Below are positions 32,459 through 41,583 of a stretch of 64,000 nt of DNA, in pieces (positions within the stretch are counted from its first letter, which is position 1; the number at the start of each line of letters is the position of its first letter). A program made the position numbers and the translations under genes. This DNA is from CAWHMS01 sp963830495. GTDB lineage: Bacteria; Actinomycetota; Actinomycetes; Propionibacteriales; Nocardioidaceae. Location: contig CAWHMS010000002.1 of the NCBI GenBank assembly GCA_963830495.1, positions 682,001-746,000 of the forward strand. Reading direction: 5' to 3'. Under the pieces are notes generated by a model, which was given only the letters and a program-made list of their open reading frames with translations, was not told the origin of the DNA and did not search any database.

Positions 32459-33121
32459 TCACCGGGTGCGGGCCTCGAGCTCTGCGAGCTCACCCTCAAC
32501 GTTGGCCCGCGCCGCCGCCTCCCAGGCGCGGCGGCCGCGGTCGGTGGCGAAGAGCCGTTCCTTGCCCAAGAGCCCGCGCAGCAGCTCCGCCCTCGCAGAC
32601 ACGAAGGCCTGATCGGGCACATGCCGGAACTCCACCCGGACCGCATCGCGGTACCCCGAGTACTCCTCCGCGGAGCCGGCCAGCACGGCGAGGTCGGCGT
32701 CGCACAGCACGGCGCCGTTGCGGTCCCCGGCCGCCGGCGCGTGCGTAGCCGTCAGCAGCACCATCCGCTCGACCTCGGCGATCTCCGCGTCGTCGAAGTC
32801 GTACGCCGGCAGCGTGGTGCGGGCGAGCTCCGCCGACGCGGCCTCGTTGTCGTCGCGGCGTACGTCGTACACTGCGTCGTGGTACCAGCCGGCGAGCTGC
32901 ACGAGGCGGGCGTCGTCCGCCTCCACTGCGAGAGCGTCGACCGCGGCAAGCACGGCGTCGAGGTGGCGCAGGTCGTGGTAGACCCGGGTGATGTGCCCGT
33001 ACCGGCGCACCAGCTCGCGACCGAGGGCAAGCCGGCCGGGAAAGGCGGCGTCCCAGCGCTCGACGAGGCGGTCGGCGGTGTCCACAGCATTCGACCCTCG
33101 TCGAGCCCGCCCGGCGGACAC
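32459..33121 (-). CDS. HD-domain metal-dependent phosphohydrolase-like protein
   Basis: A 220-residue HD-domain protein. Metal-binding residues are visible as YHDLRHLDAVL (about 48-58) and the HD pair in AGWYHDAVYD (about 78-87), with a later CDADLAVL Asp. Similar proteins are predicted metal-dependent phosphohydrolases without a known substrate. Start at 33121 (GTG) gives a 3-bp gap to the helD stop, so it is probably co-transcribed with helD; a GTG 12 codons later is an alternative. Confidence 0.85.
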   Translation of the reverse strand: MSAGRARRGSNAVDTADRLVERWDAAFPGRLALGRELVRRYGHITRVYHDLRHLDAVLAAVDALAVEADDARLVQLAGWYHDAVYDVRRDDNEAASAELARTTLPAYDFDDAEIAEVERMVLLTATHAPAAGDRNGAVLCDADLAVLAGSAEEYSGYRDAVRVEFRHVPDQAFVSARAELLRGLLGKERLFATDRGRRAWEAAARANVEGELAELEARTR

Positions 33122-33124
33122 GAC

Positions 33125-35176
33125 TCAGAGCGGCAGCGGCTTCGCGTGTGTGATCACCAGCGACGTCACGGCCCGGGTCAGGCACACGTAGAGCCGCCGC
33201 AGCCCGGTCAGCGCGTCCGCCTCACTCGCGGCGATGTCGGCCGGCTCGACCAGCACGACATGGTCGAACTCCAGGCCCTTGGCCAGCGTGGCCGGGACGA
33301 CGTCGACCCGTGCCTCGATGTCGTCGTCGGCCCCGAGCCGACTGTGCGCCACCCCGGAGTCGGCGAGTGCGGTGTCGGCCGCCGTTGCCATCGAGTCCGG
33401 CACGATGAGCCCAATGGATCCGGCGTCGTCGAGCCGCCGGCGTACGGCGTCGACCGCGGTCTGCAGTGGCTCGCGCGTCTCCGTCACGCGCAGGTCTCCT
33501 CGTGCTCGTCGCACCGAGGTCGGCCGGCGTAGTGTCGGCGCGATCCGGGGCAGCAGCGTGGCGGCGAGGTCGATCACCTCCGCCGGCACCCGGAAGCCGA
33601 GCGTGAGCTCCTCGAGATGGGCGGTGGGCTTCCCCAGGTGGCCGAGCGCTGCGTCCCAGTCGCCGACTCCCCACGGCGTGGTGGCCTGGGCCAGGTCGCC
33701 GAGCACCGTGGCGGAGCCGGTCGAGCACTGGCGGCCCACGGCGCGCAGCATCATGGGGGAGAGGTCCTGCGCCTCGTCGAGCACCACGTGACCCAGACTC
33801 GGGGTGCGCTCGAGCAGGTCGGCTGCCTCGTCGACCAGCACCGCGTCGTGCACGGTCCAGCGGGCGCTGCCGGGGCCCTTCGCCGGCCGCGGCCACGCCA
33901 GCTGCTGCTGCTCCTCCGGCGCCAACAGACCCTCGGCCGCCCGGGCCAGGAAGTCGGGCTCGCCGAGCAGCCGCATCACCAGCCGCCGCGGGTCTACGGC
34001 GGGCCAGAGCCGGTCGACGTACGCCTTGACCGGACGCGATCTCGCCACCGCGCTCTGCACCCGGTCGTCGGGCGCGTCGCCGTCGAGCTCCATCTTGACC
34101 AGCACCGCATGGGCGAGGCGCTGTGGAAGCATCCCCCGCCCGGCGGCGTACCGCACCTTGCGCGACCGCAACTCGGCCACGATCTCGTCGGCCTCGTACG
34201 CCGGGACACGCCACCGCCGACTGCCCCGAGGGACGACCAGCGCCTCTGTCGCTGGGGTGAGCATCGACCAGGCCGCCCGCTCGACGACCTTTGCCATCCG
34301 GGCGTCTCCCTTGATCCGGGCTACGGCGACGGAGTCCTGCGCCTTCACGGGCACCCGTGCGACCAGCTCCTCGACCGTGGTCTGCTTCGCGTCGATCTCG
34401 CCGAGCGCCGGCAGCACGTCGGCGATGTAGCGGAGGAACGAGGAGTTCGGCCCGACGACCAGCACGCCTTGCCGGGTGAGCTGGTCGCGGTGCGTGTAGA
34501 GCAGGTACGCCGCCCGGTGCAACCCGACCGCCGTCTTGCCGGTGCCGGGCGCACCCTGCACGCATACCGTCCGGCTCAGGTCCGACCGCACGATGTCGTC
34601 CTGCTCGGGCTGGATGGTCGCGACGATGTCACGCATCGGCCCCATCCGCGGCCGCTCGATCTCGGCCTCGAGGATAGCGCTGTGGTCGGCCCGGCCGGCG
34701 TGGTCGGCCTGGTCGCTCTCGTCGGGAGTCGGCGGTCCGGCGGCGGTGCCGAGCGGTTCGTCCTCGTACGCCGTCAACCGCCCGTGCTGGAAGCCGAACC
34801 GGCGCCGCAGCCGCAGCCCCATGGCGTCGACGCGGCTGGCCCGGTAGAACGGTCGCGAGATGGGCGCCCGCCAGTCGACGACCATCGGATTGCCGCCATC
34901 GTCGGTGATGTGGCGTCGCCCCACGTAGAAGCGCTCGCCGGGCAGACCCGCGCCTGGGACGGCGGCGTCTCCGTAGTCGAGCCGGCCGAAGAACAACGGC
35001 ACCTCGGGATCGTCCTCGAGCGCCTGCATGCGCTTCCAGAGGGTGAACTTGAGGTACTCGCCGCTGACCCGGTCACCGGCGAGCGCGGCCATCGACGCGG
35101 TCTTGTCGCGCATCCGCCGGAGCGCAATGCGTGAGGTGTGGAGATGGGCCTGTTCACGCGAGATCTCTGCGTCCAT
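33125..35176 (-). CDS. helD: HelD-like superfamily 1 ATPase (RNA polymerase recycling factor)
   Basis: A 683-residue UvrD/Rep-like SF1 protein. An N-terminal coiled-coil-like region (about 1-55) precedes Walker A GAPGTGKT (208-215), Walker B in HVVLDEAQDLSPMMLRAVG, and C-terminal motifs LGFRVPAEVI, TLAKGLEFDHVVLVEP and RRLYVCLTRA. Layout matches HelD, which enters the RNA polymerase channels and releases stalled enzyme from DNA; actinobacterial (class II) HelD can also confer rifamycin protection in some species. ATG at 35176. Divergent from the DnaB-like gene by 86 bp. Confidence 0.88.
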   Translation of the reverse strand: MDAEISREQAHLHTSRIALRRMRDKTASMAALAGDRVSGEYLKFTLWKRMQALEDDPEVPLFFGRLDYGDAAVPGAGLPGERFYVGRRHITDDGGNPMVVDWRAPISRPFYRASRVDAMGLRLRRRFGFQHGRLTAYEDEPLGTAAGPPTPDESDQADHAGRADHSAILEAEIERPRMGPMRDIVATIQPEQDDIVRSDLSRTVCVQGAPGTGKTAVGLHRAAYLLYTHRDQLTRQGVLVVGPNSSFLRYIADVLPALGEIDAKQTTVEELVARVPVKAQDSVAVARIKGDARMAKVVERAAWSMLTPATEALVVPRGSRRWRVPAYEADEIVAELRSRKVRYAAGRGMLPQRLAHAVLVKMELDGDAPDDRVQSAVARSRPVKAYVDRLWPAVDPRRLVMRLLGEPDFLARAAEGLLAPEEQQQLAWPRPAKGPGSARWTVHDAVLVDEAADLLERTPSLGHVVLDEAQDLSPMMLRAVGRQCSTGSATVLGDLAQATTPWGVGDWDAALGHLGKPTAHLEELTLGFRVPAEVIDLAATLLPRIAPTLRRPTSVRRARGDLRVTETREPLQTAVDAVRRRLDDAGSIGLIVPDSMATAADTALADSGVAHSRLGADDDIEARVDVVPATLAKGLEFDHVVLVEPADIAASEADALTGLRRLYVCLTRAVTSLVITHAKPLPL

Positions 35177-35262
35177 GGGGGCGAAGACGCTAGCAGTCCG
35201 GGGTCATCCGAGCGACTGATTTTCGGGCATTCCGGCTGCCGACATCGGACAGTTCTGGTCAA

Positions 35263-36273
35263 ATGACCACTGTGAACGACACCCTGCAGTCCCTCGCCGT
35301 GGTCCTCGAAGAGACCGAACACCGGCTCGGTGCCGGGTCGCACGTGGCCGGCCGGGTCTGGCCGACCGGCTTCGACGTGCTCGACACCTACATGTCCGGG
35401 GGGCTGCGCTCGAGCGAGCTCATCCTGCTGAGCGGCCCGCAGGGGCTGGGGAAGACCACCTTCGCGCTGCAGCTGTTGCGCAACGTGGCCCAGGCCGGGC
35501 GATCGGGGGTCTACTTCTCGTTCGAGCACGACCCGCAGTCGGTGCTGCAGCGGCTCATCGCGATCGAGGGTGGCGACATCGCCGGGGTCAACGGCGTACC
35601 CCTCAACAAGGTGCGCGAGGCGATGGAGGCCCTGGACGGCGGCGGCCGGGACCTGGCCGAGCGGTTGCGCAGCTTTCCAGGTGGTGCACAGGCGGTCGAC
35701 AACGTCGCCAAGTACGCCGAGCTGCTCATGGTGCATCGCTCCAGTGGCAACCACACGACGCTGGAGACGATCCAGGAGGTCGTCGACGAGACCCGCAGCT
35801 TCACCGGACAGCTCCCTCTGGTCGTCATCGACTACCTGCAGAAGGTGCGGATGCCGGACCAGTCGATGCCCGAGGAGGACCGCATCACCGCGGTCGTCGA
35901 GGGGCTCAAGGACCTCGCGCTGGAGCTCGGTGTGCCGGTGCTCGCCGTGGTCGCCGCCGACAAGACCGGCATCGAGATGGGCAAGCGGATGCGCGTGCAC
36001 AACATGCGCGGGTCAAGCTCGCTGGCCTACGAGGCCGACGTGGTGTTCATCATGAACGACAAGTACGACGTGGTCGCGCGCCACCACCTCGTCTACAACA
36101 CCAGCAACGCAGACCGGTTCCGCGACTTCGCGGTCCTCACGATCGAGAAGAACCGGAGCGGCCTGGACAAGGTCGACATGGAGTTCCGCAAGCGGTTCGA
36201 GCAAGGCCGCTTCGAGACCAGCGGCGCCCTCGTCAGTGAGCAGCTCATCGACGAGCGCGTGTACGTCGACTGA
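35263..36273 (+). CDS. DnaB-like RecA-fold ATPase without N-terminal domain
   Basis: A 336-residue protein with only the C-terminal (RecA-like) domain of replicative helicase DnaB. Walker A is GPQGLGKT (58-65), followed by YFSFEHDP, Walker B LVVIDYLQKV, and a DnaB-type RGSSSLAYEADVVFIMND loop. It lacks the DnaB N-terminal hexamer collar and is about 110-130 residues shorter than DnaB, so it is not the replicative helicase. It may be a DNA-processing or sensing ATPase. It begins with an ATG shortly after a TA-containing region divergent from helD. Confidence 0.85.
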   Translation: MTTVNDTLQSLAVVLEETEHRLGAGSHVAGRVWPTGFDVLDTYMSGGLRSSELILLSGPQGLGKTTFALQLLRNVAQAGRSGVYFSFEHDPQSVLQRLIAIEGGDIAGVNGVPLNKVREAMEALDGGGRDLAERLRSFPGGAQAVDNVAKYAELLMVHRSSGNHTTLETIQEVVDETRSFTGQLPLVVIDYLQKVRMPDQSMPEEDRITAVVEGLKDLALELGVPVLAVVAADKTGIEMGKRMRVHNMRGSSSLAYEADVVFIMNDKYDVVARHHLVYNTSNADRFRDFAVLTIEKNRSGLDKVDMEFRKRFEQGRFETSGALVSEQLIDERVYVD

Positions 36274-36295
36274 CGGCTGCGGCTCCCGCTCGACG

Positions 36296-36349
36296 GGATT
36301 CGTCCGGGGATCGCTGGCTGCGTGACACCGCGCTGGTTCGGACGAATCG
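36296..36349 (-). repeat. 54-nt palindromic element, copy C (inverted)
   Basis: GGATTCGTCCG (36296-36306) and CGGACGAATC plus one mismatch (36339-36349). Read on the minus strand, the 32-nt interior begins AACCAGCGC as in copy B, so the element is inverted relative to A and B. It sits between the convergent stops of the DnaB-like and XPB genes. Confidence 0.85.
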
Positions 36350-36355
36350 TGACCG

Positions 36356-37996
36356 TCAGGCGGGCAGGCTGTCGGAGTCCACGATGGTGTAGGCGTAGCC
36401 CTGCTCGGCGAGGAACCGCTGGCGGTGCTGGGCGAAGTCGGCGTCGACGGTGTCGCGGGCGACGATGCTGTAGAAGCGGGCCGAGCGGCCGTCGCCCTTC
36501 GGCCGCAGCAGCCGGCCGAGCCGCTGCGCCTCCTCCTGCCGGGACCCGAACGTGCCGGAGACCTGGATGGCGACGGTCGCCTCAGGCAGGTCGACCGAGA
36601 AGTTCGCCACCTTGCTGACCACCAGCAGCGACAGGTCGCCGGCCCGGAAGGCCGCGAACAGCCGCTCGCGCTCCCGGACCGGGGTGTCCCCCTTGACCAT
36701 GGGCGCGTCGAGCCGCTCCGCGAGCTCGTCGAGCTCGTCGATGTACTGGCCGATCACCAAGGTGGGGTCACCGGCGTGATGAGCGACCAGCCGCTGCGCG
36801 ACCTGGGCCTTGCTCTCACAGCCGGCGGCCAGTCGGTACCGGTCTTCGGGCTCGGCGGTGCCGTAGGCGAAGCGTTCGGCGTCGGTGAGGCTCACCCGCA
36901 CCTCGATGCACTCAGCCGGCGCGATGTAGCCCTGTGCCTCGATGTCCTTCCATGGCGCGTCGTAGCGCTTGGGCCCGATGAGCGAGAACACGTCGCCCTC
37001 TCGACCGTCCTCGCGGATCAACGTCGCGGTCAGGCCGACACGCCGGCGGGCCTGCAGGTCGGCGGTCATCCGGAAGATCGGCGCCGGCAGCAGGTGCACC
37101 TCGTCGTAGATCACCAGCCCCCAGTCCCGCGCGTCGAACAGCTCCAGATGTGCATACGCACCCTTGCGGCGCGTGGTCATCACCTGGTAGGTCGCGATCG
37201 TGACCGGGCGGATCTCCTTGGTGGCGCCGGAGTACTCCCCGATCTCCTCAGCCGTGAGCGTCGTACGGCGCAGCAGCTCGTCGCGCCACTGCCGGGCCGC
37301 GACGGTGTTGGTGACCAGGATCAGCGTGGTGGTCTGGGCCTGCGCCATCGTGGCGGCACCGACCAAGGTCTTGCCGGCGCCGCAGGGCAGCACGACCACC
37401 CCGGAGCCACCGGCCCACACCGACTCGACCGCCTCGACCTGGTAGGGCCGCAGCGACCAGCTGTCGGTGACCAGCGCGATCGCATGCGCCTCACCGTCGA
37501 CGTACCCGGCGTAGTCCTCGGCGGGCCAGCCCAGCTTGAGCAGTGCCTGCTTGAGGTTGCCGCGCTCGGACGGATGGACCACCACGCTGAGATCGTCGAG
37601 ACGGGCGCCGAGCATGGGCGCGATCCGCCTGGCTTTCATGATCTCCTCGAAGACCGCGCGGTCGGTGCTCGCCAGGACCAGGCCCTGCGTCGGGTGCTTG
37701 TCGAGCCGCAGCCGTCCGTAGCGGCCCATGGTCTCGGCCAAGTCGACGAGCAGGGAGTGGGGCACCGGGTAGCGGGAGTAGGTCAGCAACGCGTCGACCA
37801 CCTGCTCTGCGTCGTGGCCGGCCGCGCGCGCGTTCCAGAGGCCCAGCGGCGTCAACCGGTAGGTGTGCACGTGCTCGGGCGAGCGCTCGAGCTCGGCAAA
37901 CGCGGCGATCGCACGTCGGCAGTCGCGAGCCTGCGGATGGTCCACCTCCAGCAGCAGCGTCTTGTCCGACTGGACGATGAGCGGGCCTTCCGTCAT
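36356..37996 (-). CDS. XPB-type DNA repair helicase
   Basis: A 546-residue SF2 helicase of the bacterial XPB (ERCC3-like) group. It has a damage-recognition-like N-terminal region (1 to ~175), then RPYQVEAVESVW, Walker A LPCGAGKT (203-210), the DEVH box in VIYDEVHLLPA, VGLTATLIRED, and C-terminal motifs SVDLPEATVAIQV and QRLGRLLRPKG. Mycobacterial XPB is a 3'-5' helicase. The ATG at 37996 follows GGAGAAGGA; a longer frame upstream would overlap the CGNR gene antisense to nothing useful and is rejected. Confidence 0.94.
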   Translation of the reverse strand: MTEGPLIVQSDKTLLLEVDHPQARDCRRAIAAFAELERSPEHVHTYRLTPLGLWNARAAGHDAEQVVDALLTYSRYPVPHSLLVDLAETMGRYGRLRLDKHPTQGLVLASTDRAVFEEIMKARRIAPMLGARLDDLSVVVHPSERGNLKQALLKLGWPAEDYAGYVDGEAHAIALVTDSWSLRPYQVEAVESVWAGGSGVVVLPCGAGKTLVGAATMAQAQTTTLILVTNTVAARQWRDELLRRTTLTAEEIGEYSGATKEIRPVTIATYQVMTTRRKGAYAHLELFDARDWGLVIYDEVHLLPAPIFRMTADLQARRRVGLTATLIREDGREGDVFSLIGPKRYDAPWKDIEAQGYIAPAECIEVRVSLTDAERFAYGTAEPEDRYRLAAGCESKAQVAQRLVAHHAGDPTLVIGQYIDELDELAERLDAPMVKGDTPVRERERLFAAFRAGDLSLLVVSKVANFSVDLPEATVAIQVSGTFGSRQEEAQRLGRLLRPKGDGRSARFYSIVARDTVDADFAQHRQRFLAEQGYAYTIVDSDSLPA

Positions 37997-38054
37997 GCGT
38001 GTCCTTCTCCCCAAGCGTTGGTCGTCGGTGTCCGCCCGGATCGGGCGCGAATGT

Positions 38055-38576
38055 CTACAGCGTGGCGCGTCGGCGGGCCCGGTAGGCCGCCACGTTGGCG
38101 CGGGACGAGCACCGGTCCGAACAGTAGCGCCGCGATCTGTTGGGAGAGGTGTCGACGAAGACGCGGTCACACTTGTCGTCGCCGCATACCCCCAGCCGGG
38201 TGGCGCCGTGGTCGACGACCAGGGTGGCAAGTCCCATCAAGCACTCCGCCGTGACCAGTGCGCTCACGGACGAGCCGCGCTCGGCCACGTGCAGGTGCCA
38301 GGTCTGCGCGTCGCTGCCAGCGATGTGCGGCCGGACCGGATACTTCATCAGCAGCACATTGACCTGCTCCACCACTGCTTCGGCGGCGCCCTCGTCGGAC
38401 GCCTCGAAGATCGGCCGCAGCTCACGCCGGAGCCGTCGCAGCGGCGCCAGGTCGCGCTCCTCCAGTCGTCGCCGCAGCCACGCCCGGCTGGTCAGCCACT
38501 CGTCGAGCCCGGCGAGGGTGTCGACGTCGGCGTTCACCAGCCCGGCCGCGAGGTCGGCGTACCGGACGAAGTCCAC
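38055..38576 (-). CDS. CGNR zinc-finger transcription regulator
   Basis: A 173-residue protein with an N-terminal ABATE-like helical domain and a C-terminal CGNR zinc finger. The four cysteines are C131, C136, C152 and C156 (VCGDDKC...YCSDRCSSRANVAAYRAR). The CGNR motif itself reads CSSR here, a common variant. Such proteins are probable stress-linked DNA-binding regulators. Located between the XPB gene and its usual partner gene, all on the minus strand, with 58- and 70-bp gaps. Confidence 0.88.
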   Translation of the reverse strand: MDFVRYADLAAGLVNADVDTLAGLDEWLTSRAWLRRRLEERDLAPLRRLRRELRPIFEASDEGAAEAVVEQVNVLLMKYPVRPHIAGSDAQTWHLHVAERGSSVSALVTAECLMGLATLVVDHGATRLGVCGDDKCDRVFVDTSPNRSRRYCSDRCSSRANVAAYRARRRATL

Positions 38577-38619
38577 GCAGCCATGCTAGGCGTTCGACGG
38601 TAGCCGGACGGCATCTGCG

Positions 38620-38650
38620 GTAAGGGCTAACCGCCAACGAAGAGCCTTAC
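38620..38650 (-). terminator. Hairpin containing the stop codon of the XPB-partner gene
   Basis: GTAAGGGCT (38620-38628) pairs with AGCCTTAC (38643-38650) with one bulged base; the loop is about 14 nt. On the minus strand the TAA stop of the upstream gene (38647-38649) is within the stem, so the hairpin starts at the stop codon itself. Candidate terminator. Confidence 0.5.
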
Positions 38651-40359
38651 GAGGCTGTCCGGATGATGTGCGCTGCCGTGATCCGGTGCACCGGCAGCCG
38701 GACACTGTCCTGGCTCTTGACGTCCTCGGCGAGCAGGACGCCGTCGTCCACCGCCTGCGCGGTGACGAGTCGCTCGGCCCGCTCGCCCGTGCGGTCGACG
38801 TACCCGAACCAGACGGGCTCACCTGTCTCGACCGCCTCGCGGAGCACCGCCAAGGGTCCGATGTACGGCCCGGTGTTGGTGACCCTGCGATCCGGCGGCT
38901 CGACGGCGTCGTCAGCAGCATCGGTGCGTCGGAGCGTGGCCACCGCTCCTGCGGCTGCGTCGGAGTCCAGCCGGTCCCAGGCGGTCAGATCGTCGGCGGT
39001 CAGGCGCGGGAGCGCCCGGACCGGTGGCAGATGCGCCACCCGGCGCGGCGAGGGCTCGGAATCTGCAGGTGGCCGGTCGACATCGCGCACCAGGTAGGCC
39101 AACGGTTGCGGGATCGGGGTGCGAGAGCGGGCCGTGAGCGTCTGGAGAATCTCCTCCGCGCCCCAGCCGAGATCGCCTGCTCGACGCAACGACTCGGCCG
39201 AGAAGCGGTAGACGGTCGCGCCACCGCGGGACTCGACGTCCGCCAGCGCGGCCAGGTCCCGCCCGGCGTCGACCGTGAGCGGACCAGGGGCCACCGCGGT
39301 CAGGTCGGCCTGGATCAGCACATGGTCGACCCGCTCCGGGAGCAAGGCGTCGATGCCTGCGGCGTCCGCGCTCGGGCCGAAGCTGGCCGGCGCCCCCAAC
39401 CCGGTGACACCGAGCATCGTCGCCTGCTCCAGCACCATGCCCACCAGCCGGTCGGTGTTCGCTGGCCGGCGGGGGCGGTGCCACTCGATCCACGCCCGCA
39501 GGTCGCCTTCGTCGACCACCTCGCCGGCACCGGGCGTCCCCAGGCCGTCGAGGCAGAGCTTGATGAGCCATCCCGGTGCGCCGACACGTGCGTCGCCGAT
39601 CCAGGTCGAGACCAGCATCGCCCACTGGTCGCGCAGCGGTGCCGCCTGCCAGACGTCGTACTCGCGGGTCGGGATCATGACCTCGTCTGCCCGGTGTGCC
39701 GTCAGGCCGAGCAGCCCAGCCGCCTCCGCGAGAGTGACGTACGTCGTCGCGACTGCGGTCGGGACGTCGAGAAGCTCGGCCATGCCGCGGACCTGCCGGG
39801 ACGTGAGTGCCCCATCTCGGCGACGGCGCAGCGGCTGGTGGTCGCAGTGCTCGACGAGGACGTCCATGCGCCGGACGAACTCGAACGCGGAGCCCGCGGC
39901 CACCTTGTCGACGAGCCCCGGCTTCAGCTGCTCCGCGACGGCGATGCGTGGCGGCACCGGATCGGGCGGTGGTCCGGGAGCGGACTCGCCGAGTACGCCG
40001 CCCAGCACCCGGACCGGGCGCAGCGTGTCGGTGTCCCCCCAGGCCAGGGCGAGGCTGCGGAGCCGGTCCATGGCCTGGCCGACCGCAGCCAGGTCCGCCC
40101 CCGCCTCGGCCACGGCTGCTGCCGACACGGGGACGGGGAGAACGGCGAGCCGGTGGGCCACCCAGAGGTCGAACGCATCGAGGAGGTCGAGGGCCGCCGC
40201 CACCGACTGTCGGGTCGTGGCCCGCGAGGCGATCTGGCTGAAGTCGACCAGCTCGGGGAAGGCGAGGTCCGGGCGGTCGAGCAGGAGCGAGGTCAGCGCC
40301 GTGTCGTCGGCGTCGCGCAACATCTGCGTCAGCGACCGAGGACCGGACGACGTACGCAT
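38647..40359 (-). CDS. XPB-associated protein (helicase C-terminal-like, Helicase_C_3)
   Basis: A 570-residue protein of the family found next to XPB in actinobacteria (for example Rv0862c beside Rv0861c). Recognisable parts are the N-terminal winged-helix-like region (SLTQMLRDADDTALTSLL), the central LPERVDHVLIQADLTAV (Helicase_C_3) and the C-terminal WYL-like strand pair ending VRLPVHRITAAHIIRTAS. Relatives I know are about 700-800 residues. Here PQPLAYLVRDV runs straight into a proline-rich linker, without the basic RRHG...-type segment expected next, suggesting an in-frame deletion. The ATG at 40359 is preferred to a start 15 codons upstream. Confidence 0.82.
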   Translation of the reverse strand: MRTSSGPRSLTQMLRDADDTALTSLLLDRPDLAFPELVDFSQIASRATTRQSVAAALDLLDAFDLWVAHRLAVLPVPVSAAAVAEAGADLAAVGQAMDRLRSLALAWGDTDTLRPVRVLGGVLGESAPGPPPDPVPPRIAVAEQLKPGLVDKVAAGSAFEFVRRMDVLVEHCDHQPLRRRRDGALTSRQVRGMAELLDVPTAVATTYVTLAEAAGLLGLTAHRADEVMIPTREYDVWQAAPLRDQWAMLVSTWIGDARVGAPGWLIKLCLDGLGTPGAGEVVDEGDLRAWIEWHRPRRPANTDRLVGMVLEQATMLGVTGLGAPASFGPSADAAGIDALLPERVDHVLIQADLTAVAPGPLTVDAGRDLAALADVESRGGATVYRFSAESLRRAGDLGWGAEEILQTLTARSRTPIPQPLAYLVRDVDRPPADSEPSPRRVAHLPPVRALPRLTADDLTAWDRLDSDAAAGAVATLRRTDAADDAVEPPDRRVTNTGPYIGPLAVLREAVETGEPVWFGYVDRTGERAERLVTAQAVDDGVLLAEDVKSQDSVRLPVHRITAAHIIRTAS

Positions 40360-40442
40360 CTCCCCACGGTAGTCCTGTCCTGGTCGGGCGCACGCTGCGG
40401 GCATGGCAGGATTGCCCGGAACATCCGCGAAAGGGAGGCTCG

Positions 40443-41583
40443 ATGGCGCTGGTCCAGGCGCGCAGCCTGAGCAAGAGCTTCGGTAGCAAGGCGGCCGTGC
40501 GCGGCCTGGACTTCGACGTGGTCCCCGGCACCGTCACCGGTTTTCTCGGCCCCAACGGTGCCGGCAAGTCGACGACGATGCGGCTGATGCTGGGGCTCGA
40601 CAACGGCGAGGGGATCACGACCTTCGACGGCCATCGCTACCGCGACCTGAGCCACCCCCTTCGGCAGGTGGGCACCGTGCTCGACGCCAAGCCGTTCCAC
40701 CCGACCCGATCGGCGGTCAACCACCTGCGGATGCTCGCCGTGTCCAACGACATCCCGCGCTCCCGGGTCGACGAGGTGATCAACATCGTCGGACTCGGGG
40801 ACGTCGCGGGCGCCAAACCGAAGACGTTCTCCCTCGGCATGGGTCAACGTCTGGGTCTGGCCTGCGCGCTCCTTGGCGATCCGGGGACGTTGATTCTCGA
40901 CGAGCCGGCCAATGGGCTGGATCCGCAGGGCGTGCACTGGCTGCGAAACATGCTCAAGGCACTCGGCGGCACAAGGACGGTCCGTCTTCGTCTCCAGTCA
41001 CCTGCTGGCCGAGATGGCGCTCATGGCCGACGCACTGGTGGTCATCGGCAGGGGCAGGCTCATCGCGTCGGGTCGGATGGCCGACTTCATCTTGACGAGC
41101 AACCGCAACGCCGTGGTGATCCGAGTCGACGAAGCCGCGCAGCTGGTCCGCGAGCTGCGGGCGCGGCACGGCACCGTCGTGACCGAGCCCGACGGGAGGC
41201 TCGTGGTGACGGGACTGAGCGCGGAGTCCGTCGGTGACCTGGCACACGAGCTCCGCGTCCGCGTGTTCGAGCTCAGCAACCGGCAGGCGACGCTGGAGGA
41301 GGCGTTCCTCGAGGCGACCGGCGCCTCGGAGGAGTTCCGTGCCTCAATGGGCTTCGCCGGTGCGGGCTACGGCCTCGGAGACCACGGATCCGCGGCCGGC
41401 TACGGCGGTCCGCCGCCCGGCTACGGTCCGCCTGGGTACGGCCCGCCCGGGTCGTACGGCGCACCGCCCCCGGCCGGGTACGGGTACGGTGGCGGTCCGC
41501 CGCCGTACGGCGCTCCGCCTCCGCATCGGCAGCAGCCGCAGCAGCCGGACGGTCCGCCGGTGCAGGACGGAGAGCCGCGATGA
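40443..41583 (+). pseudogene. ABC transporter ATP-binding protein, frameshifted
   Basis: The first ~175 codons give an intact N-terminal half: Walker A GPNGAGKS (36-43), signature SLGMGQRLGLA and Walker B TLILDEPANGLDP. At 40971-40974 one extra A (ACAAGG where ACAGG would fit) shifts the frame. The remaining protein continues in the +1 frame with GRSVFVSSHLLAEM (H-loop) and a C-terminal Gly/Tyr/Pro-rich tail (GYGPPGYGPPG). Corrected length is about 379 residues. It may be a true pseudogene or a sequencing insertion. Its end overlaps the permease start (ATGA). Confidence 0.85.

Noticed and set aside
33617..35134. A 505-codon plus-strand frame antisense to helD
   Set aside because: HelD carries all its motifs on the minus strand; the antisense frame is low-complexity and His/Gly/Arg-rich without a recognisable domain.
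32306..36349. The repeat-flanked block called as an insertion sequence
   Set aside because: No transposase, no target-site duplication visible, and base composition equals the neighbours; kept only as a hypothesis.
37997..38230. Longer XPB start upstream of 37996
   Set aside because: It would overlap the CGNR gene, and the added sequence has no helicase-family similarity.
36425..38254. A 609-codon plus-strand frame antisense to the XPB helicase
   Set aside because: Same reason: XPB motifs are complete on the minus strand.
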